Origin: Gammaproteobacteria bacterium
Lineage (GTDB): Bacteria > Pseudomonadota > Gammaproteobacteria > Steroidobacterales > Steroidobacteraceae
DNA length: 38,312 bases
Assembly: GCA_030830595.1 (NCBI GenBank)
Contig: JAURMS010000018.1
Coordinates: 1 to 38,312, forward strand
Direction of reading: 5' to 3'
In this document: positions 8,086-17,251 of the stretch, one piece after another
Layout of the letters: each line of letters begins with the position of its first letter
Numbering within the stretch: the stretch's first letter is position 1
Notes under the pieces: generated by a model
Told to the model about the DNA's origin: nothing
The model's input: only the letters and a program-made list of their open reading frames with translations
The model's database searches: none
Program-made: the position numbers and the translations under genes

Positions 8086-10920
8086 ATGAATCGCTGTTCC
8101 CTGGCTGGCAGGCTGTTGGCCCTGCTCGCCCTGTCCTTGCCAGCCTTTCCTGCCTCCGCCGAGGGCGACATCCTGCCGTTCGCTGCCGAGACCCGCACGC
8201 TCGACAACGGGCTGGTGGTGATCGTGGTGCCCACCGGCTTTCCGAACATCGTCTCGGTGCAGATCCCGGTGCTGACAGGGTCACGCAACGAGGTGGAGCC
8301 GGGCAAGTCGGGGTTCGCCCATTTTTTCGAGCACATGATGTTCCGCGGCACGCCTACGCTCTCGCCCGATGAGTACAACGCCATCATCACCCGGGCCGGG
8401 GCTCGCCAGAACGCCTATACCACCGACGACTACACCAACTACCACGTCACCTTTGCCAAGGAAGACCTGGAGACCATCCTGAGGATCGAGGCAGACCGAT
8501 TCCAGAACCTCGACTACCCGGAGGAGGCCTTCAGGACCGAGGCCCGCGCCGTGCTCGGTGAATACAACAAGAACTCGGCGAACCCCATCTCGCGCCTTTA
8601 CGAGAAGCTGCGCGCAACTGCATTCAAGACGCACACCTACCGGCACACCACGATGGGCTTCATCGAGGACATCGAGGACATGCCCAACCAGTTCGATTAC
8701 TCGCGCACCTTTTTCGAGCGCTGGTACCGCCCTGAAAACACCGCGCTGATCGTGGCCGGTGACGTCGATCCAGAGGCGGTATTCACGCTGGTGGAAAAAT
8801 ACTGGGGCAACTGGCAGCCGGGTAGTGGCGAGGTCGTGGCGATCCCGGCCGAGCCACCGCCGTCCGGTGCTGCCTACGCGCACGTTGCCTGGGATACGCC
8901 CACTGCGCCGTGGGTGGCGGTGTCCTTCCGTGGCCCGGCCTATAGCGAGACGGCCAAGGACGCAGTCGCCATCGACATGTTCATGAACCTCAACTTCGGC
9001 GAGACCTCGGATATCTATCGTCGGCTGGTGGAGCAGGAACAGAAGGTGGACCGCTTCTTCGCTGGCGGTTCGGACAACATCGACCCCGAGCTGATCAACC
9101 TCTTCGTGCGCGTCAAGGACCCTGCCGACGTGCTGTATGTCCGTGACGCCCTGCTGGCCGAGGTGGCTCGCACCCGTTCTGAGCCCGTCGATGCCCGGCG
9201 CCTGGAGGAGGCCAAGTCCAACGCCCGCTATTCCTTCACCGCGGGCCTCGACAACACCGACCGTATTGCCTCGGTGCTGGCCCGCTTCGTGCGCTACCGT
9301 CGATCATTCGACTCGCTCAACAACCTCTACCGGCTGTACGACGCCCTCACGCCCGCCGACCTGCAGGCGGCGGCAGAGCGTTATTTCATCGATGATGCGC
9401 TGGTGGTGACCACCCTGGCCCATGGCGAGTTGCCGGCCGAGGTGGCCGAGCTGCCCTCGCTGGCCACGCTGGTCCCGGAATCCTCGCGCCTGCCTGCCGA
9501 GGCCTTCCTGGTGCAGCGCACGCCGCTGCCGCAGTTGCGGGTCAAGCTGCTTTTCGACGTGGGCTCGGCCTATGATCCGGAGGGGAAGGCCGGCCTCGCC
9601 CGGCTGGCGGCTTCCATGATTGCCGAGGCCGGCTCGACCGCCCAGCGCATCGACGAGATCAACAAGGCGCTGTATCCCATTGCCGGTGGCTTCTATGCGC
9701 AGGTGGACAAGGAGATGACCACCTTCACCCTGTCGGTCCATCGCGACAATTGGGAGCGCTTCGCCGCCATCGTTCTGCCTCAACTGCTGGAGCCGGGGTT
9801 CAGGGAGGAAGACTTCACGCGCCTGAAGACTAACCAGATGAATGCATTGGTGCTCGACCTCCGTTCGAACAATGAGGAAGAGCTGGGCAAGGAGTGGTTG
9901 CAGAACCGCCTGTTCGAGGGCACGCCCTATGGACAAGCCGTGATGGGGACGGTGAAGGGGCTCGAGTCCATCACCCTGCAGGACGTGCGTGACTTCGTGG
10001 CTCGCCACTACACCCTGGGCAACCTGCAGATCGGCGTGATCGGCGATGCAGGCGAGGCCGTGATCGACTCCCTTGCGGTTGAGCTTGCAGCCCTACCCGA
10101 GGGCGATACCCCCCGGGTCGCGGTAACTGCCGCACGCCAGCCGGAGGGCCTGCAAGTGGACATCCTGCAGAAGGACACCCGGGCGACCGCCATTTCCATG
10201 GGCCATCCGATCCCGCTGACCCGCGCCTCGGCAGACTTCGTGGCCCTGGACGTGGCGCGCGCCTGGTTGGGCGAGCATCGCTCATCCATGTCGCACCTCT
10301 ACGACCGCATCCGCGAGAAGCGCGGCATGAACTATGGCGACTACGCCTACATTGAAGCCTTCCCGCGTGGCATGTACCAGTTCTTCCCGGATCCGAATAT
10401 CGCCCGCCAGCAGCAGCTGTTCGAGGTCTGGATTCGCCCGGTGGTTCCTGAGAACGCGCCGATGGCGCTGCGCATCGCACTTTACGAGGTGGATCGGCTG
10501 GTACGCGAGGGCCTGACGCGCGAGCAGTTCGAGGCCACCCGCGACTACCTGATGAAGAACGTCTACGTGCGCACGGCCACAGCCGACCAGCAGATCGGCT
10601 ACGCACTCGACTCCGAGTGGTACGGGATTGGGGAATACACCAGCCACATGCGTGAGGCGCTGGAGCGTCTCACCCTGGCCGACGTCAATCGTGCCATCCG
10701 TGAATACATCAGGCCTCGCGATATGCAGGTGGTGATGATCACCCAGGATGCCAAGGGACTCAGGCAGCTGCTGCTGTCCGGAGAGCCGGCCACCATTCGT
10801 TATGACGCGGACAAGCCGGCAGAGCTTCTGGAGGAGGACCGGGTCATCGGCGCACTGGACCTCGACCTCGAGCCTGATGACGTGCGCATCGTGCCGATCG
10901 AGGAGGTCTTCGGCGGCTGA
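8086..10920 (+). CDS. exported M16 family zinc metallopeptidase, two-domain
   Basis: A 944-residue insulinase-like protein with a signal peptide (about 1-25). The N-terminal M16 unit has the inverted zinc motif HFFEH (79-83) and the distal glutamate Glu159 in VLGEY. A second M16 unit (about 490-920) lacks the zinc motif, as usual for the non-catalytic half of fused M16 proteins. Such proteins degrade peptides in the periplasm. GGGAG (8076-8080) precedes the ATG. It is 19 bases after the PQQ dehydrogenase and probably read through from it, although a functional link is not evident. It converges with fbpC, with one base between the stops. Confidence 0.92.
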   Translation: MNRCSLAGRLLALLALSLPAFPASAEGDILPFAAETRTLDNGLVVIVVPTGFPNIVSVQIPVLTGSRNEVEPGKSGFAHFFEHMMFRGTPTLSPDEYNAIITRAGARQNAYTTDDYTNYHVTFAKEDLETILRIEADRFQNLDYPEEAFRTEARAVLGEYNKNSANPISRLYEKLRATAFKTHTYRHTTMGFIEDIEDMPNQFDYSRTFFERWYRPENTALIVAGDVDPEAVFTLVEKYWGNWQPGSGEVVAIPAEPPPSGAAYAHVAWDTPTAPWVAVSFRGPAYSETAKDAVAIDMFMNLNFGETSDIYRRLVEQEQKVDRFFAGGSDNIDPELINLFVRVKDPADVLYVRDALLAEVARTRSEPVDARRLEEAKSNARYSFTAGLDNTDRIASVLARFVRYRRSFDSLNNLYRLYDALTPADLQAAAERYFIDDALVVTTLAHGELPAEVAELPSLATLVPESSRLPAEAFLVQRTPLPQLRVKLLFDVGSAYDPEGKAGLARLAASMIAEAGSTAQRIDEINKALYPIAGGFYAQVDKEMTTFTLSVHRDNWERFAAIVLPQLLEPGFREEDFTRLKTNQMNALVLDLRSNNEEELGKEWLQNRLFEGTPYGQAVMGTVKGLESITLQDVRDFVARHYTLGNLQIGVIGDAGEAVIDSLAVELAALPEGDTPRVAVTAARQPEGLQVDILQKDTRATAISMGHPIPLTRASADFVALDVARAWLGEHRSSMSHLYDRIREKRGMNYGDYAYIEAFPRGMYQFFPDPNIARQQQLFEVWIRPVVPENAPMALRIALYEVDRLVREGLTREQFEATRDYLMKNVYVRTATADQQIGYALDSEWYGIGEYTSHMREALERLTLADVNRAIREYIRPRDMQVVMITQDAKGLRQLLLSGEPATIRYDADKPAELLEEDRVIGALDLDLEPDDVRIVPIEEVFGG

Positions 10921-10921
10921 T

Positions 10922-11962
10922 TCAGCCGGCAGCCGGGAAGGTGATGACGTGATCGGTGTCGAGGCGGATGCCGATCGCCTCACCGACCCGGTGGTCGTGG
11001 TGACTGGGGACGATCGACAGGACGCGGCGTCCGCTGGAAAGCTCCAAGGTATAGAGGAAATCCGCGCCGCGGAAGCTGCGCTCCACGATGCGGGCCTTCA
11101 GGGGCGAGTCGTCGTCGTGGACCACGTCGTCCGGGCGCAGCAGCACGTCGACCGGGCCACTGCAATGCGTGGCATGTGAATCCTCGCGCAAGGGGCCCAG
11201 CTCGGACTGCAACTCGCCACTGCCGTTACAGCAGGCGGGGATGAAACTGGCGCGGCCGATGAACTCCGCCGCAAAGCGCGAAGCCGGACGATGGTACAGG
11301 TCGTAGGGCGTCGCCCATTGCTCCAGGCGCCCCTCGCGCATCAGCCCGATGCGGTCAGCCAGGGTAAAGGCGTCCTGCTGCTCATGAGTGACCACCAGCG
11401 CAGTGGTGCCCGTACGGCGTAGCAGGGCCCCTAATTCGCCCACCAAGCGTTCACGCAGGGCGACATCGAGATTGGCGAAGGGTTCGTCCATCAGGAGCAG
11501 CGACGGGCTCGGTGCCAGGGCCCTGGCCAGGGCGACCCGCTGCTGCTGACCGCCGGACAGCTGACCGGGGAAGGCATCGAGCCGGTCGGCGAGCCCGACC
11601 CGCTCCAGCAGCTCACTGGCGCGCCGGCGCCGTTCGGCCGGCGGCAGCTGCGACAGCCCGAACTCGACGTTGCCCAGCGCGCTCAGGTGCGGAAACAGGG
11701 CGTGATCCTGAAACACCAGACCGATACCGCGACGATGGGCCGGGCGGTGCATACCGGGTCCGCTCAACAGCTCGTCCCGGCACAGGATCCTGCCTTGGTC
11801 GAGGGTCTCGAGACCGGCGATGCAGCGCAGGGTGGTGGTCTTGCCGCAGCCGCTGGGCCCGAGCAGGCAGCCGATCTCGCCCTCCGCGAGCCCGAAGTCC
11901 AGCCCGTCGAGCGCTGCCCGTCCGTCGAAGTGCCGGGTGGCGCCTGCCACTTCAAGCCACAT
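10922..11962 (-). CDS. fbpC: Fe(III) ABC transporter ATP-binding protein
   Basis: A 346-residue ATPase with Walker A GPSGCGKT (35-42), Q-loop Gln85, signature LSGGQQQR (135-142), Walker B LLLMDEP (155-161), switch His193, and a C-terminal TOBE-like regulatory domain (about 240-346). It energises import through the permease encoded just upstream. Its start overlaps the permease stop by 11 bases, indicating coupled translation. It is the last gene of the fbpABC operon, and the assignment to iron rests on the binding protein and the Fur box. Confidence 0.92.
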   Translation of the reverse strand: MWLEVAGATRHFDGRAALDGLDFGLAEGEIGCLLGPSGCGKTTTLRCIAGLETLDQGRILCRDELLSGPGMHRPAHRRGIGLVFQDHALFPHLSALGNVEFGLSQLPPAERRRRASELLERVGLADRLDAFPGQLSGGQQQRVALARALAPSPSLLLMDEPFANLDVALRERLVGELGALLRRTGTTALVVTHEQQDAFTLADRIGLMREGRLEQWATPYDLYHRPASRFAAEFIGRASFIPACCNGSGELQSELGPLREDSHATHCSGPVDVLLRPDDVVHDDDSPLKARIVERSFRGADFLYTLELSSGRRVLSIVPSHHDHRVGEAIGIRLDTDHVITFPAAG

Positions 11963-13523
11963 GATCCATCCTTCGCGAGAGCAGGTAGACGGGCAATAAA
12001 CCCACCAGCACGATCATGACGGCCGGCAGGGCCGCGCGGGTCCATTCGCCCTCGGCGGCCATCTCGAAGATGCGCACCGAAAGGGTCTCGAACCCAAAGG
12101 GACGGGTCATCAGCGTGATCGGCAGTTCTTTCATCAGGTCCACGAACACGAGGATGGCAGCCACCAGCAGGCTGCCTTTCAGCAGGGGCAGGTGTACCCG
12201 CCGGAGCCTGGCTGGGCCGCTGGAACCCAGGGTCGCAGCTGCCTCGTCCAGGCCGCCATGAATCCGGGCCAGGCCGCCCTCGACGGGTCCGGCTGCCACC
12301 GCGAGGAAGCGGGCGAGATAGGCGATGAACATGATGACCAGCGTACCCTGCAGGAGGCCTCCCAGTGCATTGAGTGGCGCAAATACCCCGACGGCCAGCA
12401 CGGCCCCCGGCAATGCATAGCCCAGGGTGGCGAGGCGACCGAGGCCCCGCGCCACGGCATGCCCTGCGCGAGCCAGGGCATACCCGTGCAGCAGTGCGGC
12501 CGCCACCACCAGCAGGGCACCACTGCCGGCCACGCCCAGGCTGCGCAGCGCGAAGTCCAGATAGCGTGCGTCGAGGTCCGCGGCGTGCTGCCAGGCCCAG
12601 GCGGAAAGCTGCAGGACAGGCAACAGGAAGGCCAACCCCAGCACCATCAACGCGGCCAGCATCGCGGCCCACGCACGGGCGCCGCGCAGGCGCCGTCTCG
12701 GTAAGCGTTCCCGCTCGGGTCTCGTGGCGGCATAGGCCTCCCGCCCTCGCGAACGGCGCTCGAGCCAGGCCGTCGCCATGACCACCACCACCAGCAGTCC
12801 CGCCAGCTGGAGTGCCGCCTGCAGCGAGAACAGGCCGTACCAGGTTCGGTAGATGGCGGTGGTCAGCGTGTCCACGTTGAAGGCCGCCACCACGCCGAAG
12901 TCCGCGACGGTCTCCATGCAGACCAGCGCGACTCCGGCTGCCAGCGCCGGCCGGGCCATCGGCAGCACGACGCGCCGAAAATGCCCGCGCCGGTCCTCGC
13001 CGAGGGTCATCGCCACTTCCAGCATGGTGCGGCTGGCACCCTCGAAGGCCACCCGCGCGAGCAGGTAGACATAGGGATACAAGGTCAGGATCAGCACCAG
13101 GGCGGCGCCGCCGAGTGAGCGCACCTGCAGTCGCTGCAGATCCAGGTCGCCTACGGCCCTCAGCCAGCTCTGCACCGGCCCCGCATAGTCGAGGGTGCCG
13201 GCCGCCACCACCGCGAGCACGTAGCCGGGCACTGCGAGCGGCAGCAGCAGTGCCCAGCTGAACAGGCCACGGCCCGGGAAGTCGTGGAAGGCCACCAGCC
13301 AGCCGAGGCCCGCACCGAGCAGCAGGCTGCCCAGCCCAACCCAGAACACCAGCAGCAGCGTGTTGAGCGCGACGCGCGGGAGCACGTATTCCAGCTGATG
13401 CGCCCAGATCCCGGTCTCTGGACTGCTCCAGGCCAGCACCGTGGCTGCAATGGGCAGCAGCGCCGGCAGGGCCAGCAGGGCGAGCACCACGGTGGCCGCC
13501 GGGGCCCGGGTCAGGCGCGTCAT
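11952..13523 (-). CDS. fbpB: Fe(III) ABC transporter permease, fused two-domain
   Basis: A 523-residue inner-membrane protein with about 12 transmembrane segments in two homologous halves, typical for FbpB/FutB-type permeases. Each half carries an EAA loop that contacts the ATPase: about residues 169-192 and 427-447 (EAAATLG, then VHLP). It forms the channel for ferric iron delivered by the periplasmic binding protein. The ATG is only three bases after the fbpA stop, so translation is likely coupled. Confidence 0.92.
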   Translation of the reverse strand: MTRLTRAPAATVVLALLALPALLPIAATVLAWSSPETGIWAHQLEYVLPRVALNTLLLVFWVGLGSLLLGAGLGWLVAFHDFPGRGLFSWALLLPLAVPGYVLAVVAAGTLDYAGPVQSWLRAVGDLDLQRLQVRSLGGAALVLILTLYPYVYLLARVAFEGASRTMLEVAMTLGEDRRGHFRRVVLPMARPALAAGVALVCMETVADFGVVAAFNVDTLTTAIYRTWYGLFSLQAALQLAGLLVVVVMATAWLERRSRGREAYAATRPERERLPRRRLRGARAWAAMLAALMVLGLAFLLPVLQLSAWAWQHAADLDARYLDFALRSLGVAGSGALLVVAAALLHGYALARAGHAVARGLGRLATLGYALPGAVLAVGVFAPLNALGGLLQGTLVIMFIAYLARFLAVAAGPVEGGLARIHGGLDEAAATLGSSGPARLRRVHLPLLKGSLLVAAILVFVDLMKELPITLMTRPFGFETLSVRIFEMAAEGEWTRAALPAVMIVLVGLLPVYLLSRRMDHVA

Positions 13524-13526
13524 CCG

Positions 13527-14531
13527 CTAGCGGTAGCCGGCCCGGTCCATCAGCCGGACGGCCTGTGGTTGCAGGGTGCCGGCCTTGCCCAGGTTGATCT
13601 GGCTGGACTCGAACGTGCCCCAGCCAGCCACCAACGGATCCAGCCCCACCGCGGGGTTGGCGGGGTACTCGGCATTGACCGCTGCGAAGAATCGCTGGGC
13701 CTCACCGGCCGACAGCCATTCAAGGAACCGTTGTGCAGCGGCCGGCTGGCGTGAGGTGGTCACGACCCCTGCTCCGGAGATGTTGACGTGAACCCCGCCG
13801 CTGCCCTGGTTGGCCCAGTAGAGCTTCACCGGAAACTCCGGACGGTCCTTGAGGATGCGGCCCAGGTAGTAGGTGTTGACGATGCCCACCTCGCACTGCC
13901 CGGCGGCGATCGCCTCCAGCAGCTGGGTGTCATTGGCGAACACCGGGGCAGCGAGGTTGGCGATCCAGCCCCGAACCACCTGTTCGGTGCGGGCCTCGCC
14001 CTGCTGGGCAATCAGCATCGCGACCAGTGACTGGTTGTAGACCTTCTTGGAAGTGCGCAGGCACAGCTTGCCTTTCCAGCGCGGCTCGGCGAGCGCTTCG
14101 TAGGTCGACAGGCTGGCAGCGTCGACCTTGCGCGGGTCGTAGGCGAGGGTGCGGGCTCGCATCGACAGCCCGAACCAGCGACCCTCCGGATCCCGCAAGT
14201 GCGCAGGAATGTTGTCGGCCAGTACCCGTGACTGCAGCGGTCGCAGCAAACCCCGTTCGGTCGCCCGCCACAGTTCGCCGGCATCCACGGTCATCAGGAT
14301 GTCGGCCGGGCTGTTCCTGCCCTCGGCGGCGATGCGCTCGATCAGCACCGCGGCATCGGCGGTGGTGAAGCGCACCTCGATACCGGTTTCGCGGGTGTAG
14401 CGGTCGAACAGCGGCTTGATCAACTGCTCGTTACGCGCCGAGTACACGACCAGCGGGTCGGCAGACAGCGCGGGGGCAGCCACCAGGGTCAGCAGCAGGG
14501 CGACCCGAGCCAGGGCACCGGCAGGGTTCAT
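13527..14531 (-). CDS. fbpA: periplasmic Fe(III)-binding protein of ABC transporter
   Basis: A 334-residue exported binding protein with a signal peptide (about 1-23) followed by DPLVVYSARNEQL, the typical start of mature FbpA/FutA proteins. The adjacent tyrosines Tyr221-Tyr222 (NTYYLGR) match the iron-binding tyrosine pair of FbpA, and Tyr30 lies in the conserved VYSAR. It captures ferric iron in the periplasm and hands it to FbpB. The open frame extends 19 codons further, but the ATG at 14531 has AGAGGTG upstream and starts the signal peptide. A Fur box lies 15 bases upstream. Confidence 0.94.
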   Translation of the reverse strand: MNPAGALARVALLLTLVAAPALSADPLVVYSARNEQLIKPLFDRYTRETGIEVRFTTADAAVLIERIAAEGRNSPADILMTVDAGELWRATERGLLRPLQSRVLADNIPAHLRDPEGRWFGLSMRARTLAYDPRKVDAASLSTYEALAEPRWKGKLCLRTSKKVYNQSLVAMLIAQQGEARTEQVVRGWIANLAAPVFANDTQLLEAIAAGQCEVGIVNTYYLGRILKDRPEFPVKLYWANQGSGGVHVNISGAGVVTTSRQPAAAQRFLEWLSAGEAQRFFAAVNAEYPANPAVGLDPLVAGWGTFESSQINLGKAGTLQPQAVRLMDRAGYR

Positions 14532-14545
14532 GGGCACCTCTTGGT

Positions 14546-14564
14546 GAGAATGATTCTCATTATG
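14546..14564 (-). promoter_or_regulatory. Fur box controlling fbpABC
   Basis: The 19-base site GAGAATGATTCTCATTATG matches the Fur consensus (GATAATGATAATCATTATC) at 15 of 19 positions and is nearly palindromic. It lies just upstream of the fbpA start, where bound Fur-Fe(II) would block transcription. The divergent membrane-protein gene begins 70 bases away and might be affected as well. Confidence 0.9.
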
Positions 14565-14634
14565 GACGATAGCTGTCCGGACTGCCAAGCCCGTTCGGGT
14601 TGACAGTGGGCGAGGTGGCAGACAGCCTAAGAAT

Positions 14635-15303
14635 ATGACGACTTACGTACTGCTCAAATGGGCCCACATCGTGGCGATGGTGTACTGGCTGGGGGGCGAG
14701 TGGGGGGTCTTCCAGACTTCCTATCACGTCACCAACCCGCGGCTCTCGCTGGAGGAGCGCCGGCGTCACCTGGAAACGGCCTACCGGATCGACATCCTGG
14801 CCCGCACGGGCATCGTGCTGCTGTTCCCGCTCGGATTCCACATGGGTGCCGTGGCCTACAACGCCCATCCCTGGGGCGATGACATCCCGCTGGTCTGGGT
14901 CATCATGCTGTCCTGGCTGGCCCTGACCTGGGCCGCCTTTTTCAAGCGTGAGACCGACCTGGGTATCCGGCTCACGCGCATCGACGAGTCGCTGCGTTAC
15001 GTGTTCATACCCCTGCTGCTCGGCGTCTCACTATGGTCGCTGTTGGGAGACGGCCCGCTCACCGTCACCTGGTATGCGGCCAAGGTATTCATCTATTCCC
15101 TGCTGCTCATCATTGGGCTGATCCTGAGGTTCGTGATGCGCCACTGGACCATCATTTTCCGCGAGATCGCCATCCAGGGACCGACCCCTGCGCTCGAGGG
15201 GCAGCTGGCCCGAGAGATCTCCATCGCTCGCATGCTGGCCTACGTGTACTGGATCGGCATCGGTACGGTGGCGATGTTCGGGGTGGCCAAGGCCCCCTGG
15301 TAG
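14635..15303 (+). CDS. integral membrane protein, CopD/DUF2269-like
   Basis: A 222-residue protein with about six hydrophobic segments (approximately 4-24, 58-78, 84-103, 122-138, 146-167, 199-217). The first contains His11 in a W-A-H-I-V-A-M-V-Y-W-L-G-G context, like the heme- or metal-associated CopD/HemJ/DUF2269 membrane families, and His69 sits in the second. I do not recognise a specific function. It is divergent from the Fur-controlled iron operon and only 8 bases upstream of the lipase gene, so it is probably co-transcribed with the lipase. The ribosome binding site is weak. Confidence 0.75.
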   Translation: MTTYVLLKWAHIVAMVYWLGGEWGVFQTSYHVTNPRLSLEERRRHLETAYRIDILARTGIVLLFPLGFHMGAVAYNAHPWGDDIPLVWVIMLSWLALTWAAFFKRETDLGIRLTRIDESLRYVFIPLLLGVSLWSLLGDGPLTVTWYAAKVFIYSLLLIIGLILRFVMRHWTIIFREIAIQGPTPALEGQLAREISIARMLAYVYWIGIGTVAMFGVAKAPW

Positions 15304-15311
15304 GCCCGCGG

Positions 15312-16133
15312 GTGGTCCACGCCAGGCCTTACGTTCAAGGCTGGTTTCCGGAGGGCCGCCCCGTCGGTTCGTTCGTCATTTCCCATGGGCTCGCTGAGCA
15401 CGGTGGCCGCTATGCGACGTTGGCAGCCGAGCTGAACGCGGCCGGCTGGGCGGTGCATGCCATCGATCATGCCGGCCATGGCCACAGTGCCGGCAGGCGG
15501 GCGGACATCGGCTCCATGCGTCGGGTGGTCGACGACCTGGCGGGTGTGGTCAGGCTGGCCCGCGAGAATGCGTCCGCGGCGCCGGTGGTGCTGTTCGGTC
15601 ACAGCATGGGCGGCCTGATCGCCTTGAAGTGCGCGCTCGAACTGCGCGCTGAACTGGCCGGCCTGGTGCTGTCGGCGCCGGCGCTGGACCCCGGCGAGGC
15701 GGCGCCCGCCTGGCGGGTGCAGCTCGGTCGGCTCCTCGCGAAAGTCGCCCCGGGCGTAGGCATGCTGACCCTGCCTGCCGAGGCCCTCAGCCGTGATCCA
15801 GCAGTGGTGCAGGCCTACGAGCGCGATCCGCTGGTCTACCGTGGCTCCATCCCGGTGCGGACCCTGATGGAAATGCTGGTCGCCATGCAGCAGGTGGTCG
15901 AGGCTGCCCCCGCTCTACAGGTGCCGGTCCTGATCCAGCACGGTACCGCGGACCGACTGGTGTCGCTGCCGGCGGTCGAGGGGATCTACCAGCGCCTGGG
16001 CGAACCGGCCCGGCGCACACTCATCACCTACGCGGGGCTGTATCACGAGATCTACAACGAGCCGGAGCGAGTCCAGGTGGTGGCCGACCTGCTGGCCTGG
16101 CTCAAGCGGTGGCCTGCCAGGCCGGCAAGCTGA
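15312..16133 (+). CDS. alpha/beta hydrolase, monoacylglycerol lipase-like (GTG start)
   Basis: A 273-residue hydrolase of the serine aminopeptidase S33/monoglyceride lipase group. It has HGLAEHGGRY (25-34) forming the oxyanion region, DHAGHGHS (52-59), the nucleophile elbow GHSMGG with Ser98, then Asp214 and His245. The family releases fatty acid and glycerol from monoacylglycerols or lysolipids. The open frame runs far back into the preceding gene out of frame. GTG 15312 with GGTAGG (about 15299-15304) gives the normal family length. Its 3' end overlaps the convergent AGMO-like gene by 32 bases. Next to glycerol kinase and a glycerol-ether-type monooxygenase, a role in glycerol-lipid use is plausible. 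Confidence 0.87.
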   Translation: MVHARPYVQGWFPEGRPVGSFVISHGLAEHGGRYATLAAELNAAGWAVHAIDHAGHGHSAGRRADIGSMRRVVDDLAGVVRLARENASAAPVVLFGHSMGGLIALKCALELRAELAGLVLSAPALDPGEAAPAWRVQLGRLLAKVAPGVGMLTLPAEALSRDPAVVQAYERDPLVYRGSIPVRTLMEMLVAMQQVVEAAPALQVPVLIQHGTADRLVSLPAVEGIYQRLGEPARRTLITYAGLYHEIYNEPERVQVVADLLAWLKRWPARPAS

Positions 16134-17250
16134 GCATGAGTACCGCGGCCGCGCCAAGGCAGGCGAGTTGCAAGCCGGCTCCTGAAGCCAGGCTGAGCCG
16201 CGACTGGAGGAGCGCGCCGGTTCCCCATAGCGAGAGGATGAGCGTCAGGGCCCCGCCGGCCAGCCAGGGCATCGGCAGTGCGGCTGCGTTCCAGAGCAGG
16301 AGGGCGCTGCCAGCCAGGGCCAGCACGAAACTACCGAGCGCCAGCGGTGCCGAACCCGGCGCGAGGGCGGGGTCGAAGCGCTGCAGGCACGCGGCCTCCA
16401 GCGGTGGCTGGGTCCAGGGTCGGGCGTCGGCGCTCACGGGCTGCCAGCCGGGGGGCTTGAGCCAGTAGGCGACGGCCTCACGAACGTTGCGGGCCCGCCG
16501 CGACTTCTGCCAAAGCTCGAGGTAGACCTGCAGGTTGGCACGCACCGGGTCCCAGGAGCGCAGGGGGCTGCGCGTGCCGTAATGACAGGGCTCGTCTTCC
16601 TCGACGAAAGTGCCGAACAGTCGATCCCAGATGACGAGGATGCCGCCGTAGTTGTGGTCCAGGTAGCGATCGTTGATCGCGTGGTGCACGCGATGGTTGG
16701 ATGGCGAGGCGAACACGCGATCGAACCAGCCCAGCTTGCCCACCTGTTCGGTGTGGATCCAGTACTGGTATAGCAGGTCGATCAGGGCTGCCGCAGCAAA
16801 CACCTGCGGCGGGAATCCGGCCAGCGCCATGGGCAGGTAGAAGACCCAGCCCAGCAGTGCGCCGGAGCTGGTCTGGCGCAGCGCGGTGGAGAGGTTGTAC
16901 TCCTGGCTCTGGTGGTGCACCACGTGTGCCGCCCACAGGATGGCGCTGGTGTGCCCCAGCCGATGATTCCAGTAGTAGCAGAAGTCGTAGGCCACCACGG
17001 CCAGCACCCATACCCACCAGGCGTCCATTGGCAACTGCTGCAGCGATGCCACCGAGTACACCGCGGCATAGATGCCGATTCCGAGCACGCGCAGGAACAG
17101 CCCCGACACCTGGCTCATCACCCCGAGGCTCAGGCTGTTGAGCGTGTCGTTCAAGCGATAGACCTGCTGGCCGCGCAGGCGACCCACCAGATACTCGATG
17201 CCGATCAGCAGGAAGAAGACCGGCGTCGCCAGCACGATGGCCTTGCCCAT
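16102..17250 (-). CDS. sterol desaturase / fatty acid hydroxylase family protein, AGMO-like
   Basis: A 382-residue di-iron membrane oxygenase. The histidine clusters are HRLGH (96-100), HVVHH (109-113), His166 (WIHTEQ), NHRVHH (185-190) and His199 in DHNYGG, which together form the eight-histidine motif. A C-terminal block of extra hydrophobic segments (about 298-380) resembles alkylglycerol monooxygenase (TMEM195) rather than short C-4 methylsterol oxidases. AGMO cleaves O-alkylglycerols to a fatty aldehyde plus glycerol. ATG 17250 follows the glycerol kinase stop by one base, with GGAGG at 17257-17261, so the two are coupled. This start is better than the longer frame to 17289. The exact substrate is inferred. 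Confidence 0.85.
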   Translation of the reverse strand: MGKAIVLATPVFFLLIGIEYLVGRLRGQQVYRLNDTLNSLSLGVMSQVSGLFLRVLGIGIYAAVYSVASLQQLPMDAWWVWVLAVVAYDFCYYWNHRLGHTSAILWAAHVVHHQSQEYNLSTALRQTSSGALLGWVFYLPMALAGFPPQVFAAAALIDLLYQYWIHTEQVGKLGWFDRVFASPSNHRVHHAINDRYLDHNYGGILVIWDRLFGTFVEEDEPCHYGTRSPLRSWDPVRANLQVYLELWQKSRRARNVREAVAYWLKPPGWQPVSADARPWTQPPLEAACLQRFDPALAPGSAPLALGSFVLALAGSALLLWNAAALPMPWLAGGALTLILSLWGTGALLQSRLSLASGAGLQLACLGAAAVLMLSLPAWQATA

Positions 17251-17251
17251 C

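Noticed and set aside
14600-14636. TTGACA box upstream of the membrane-protein gene at 14635
   Set aside because: A perfect -35 hexamer, but no acceptable -10 at 16-18 bases (CAGCCT there), and a later one would overlap the start codon.
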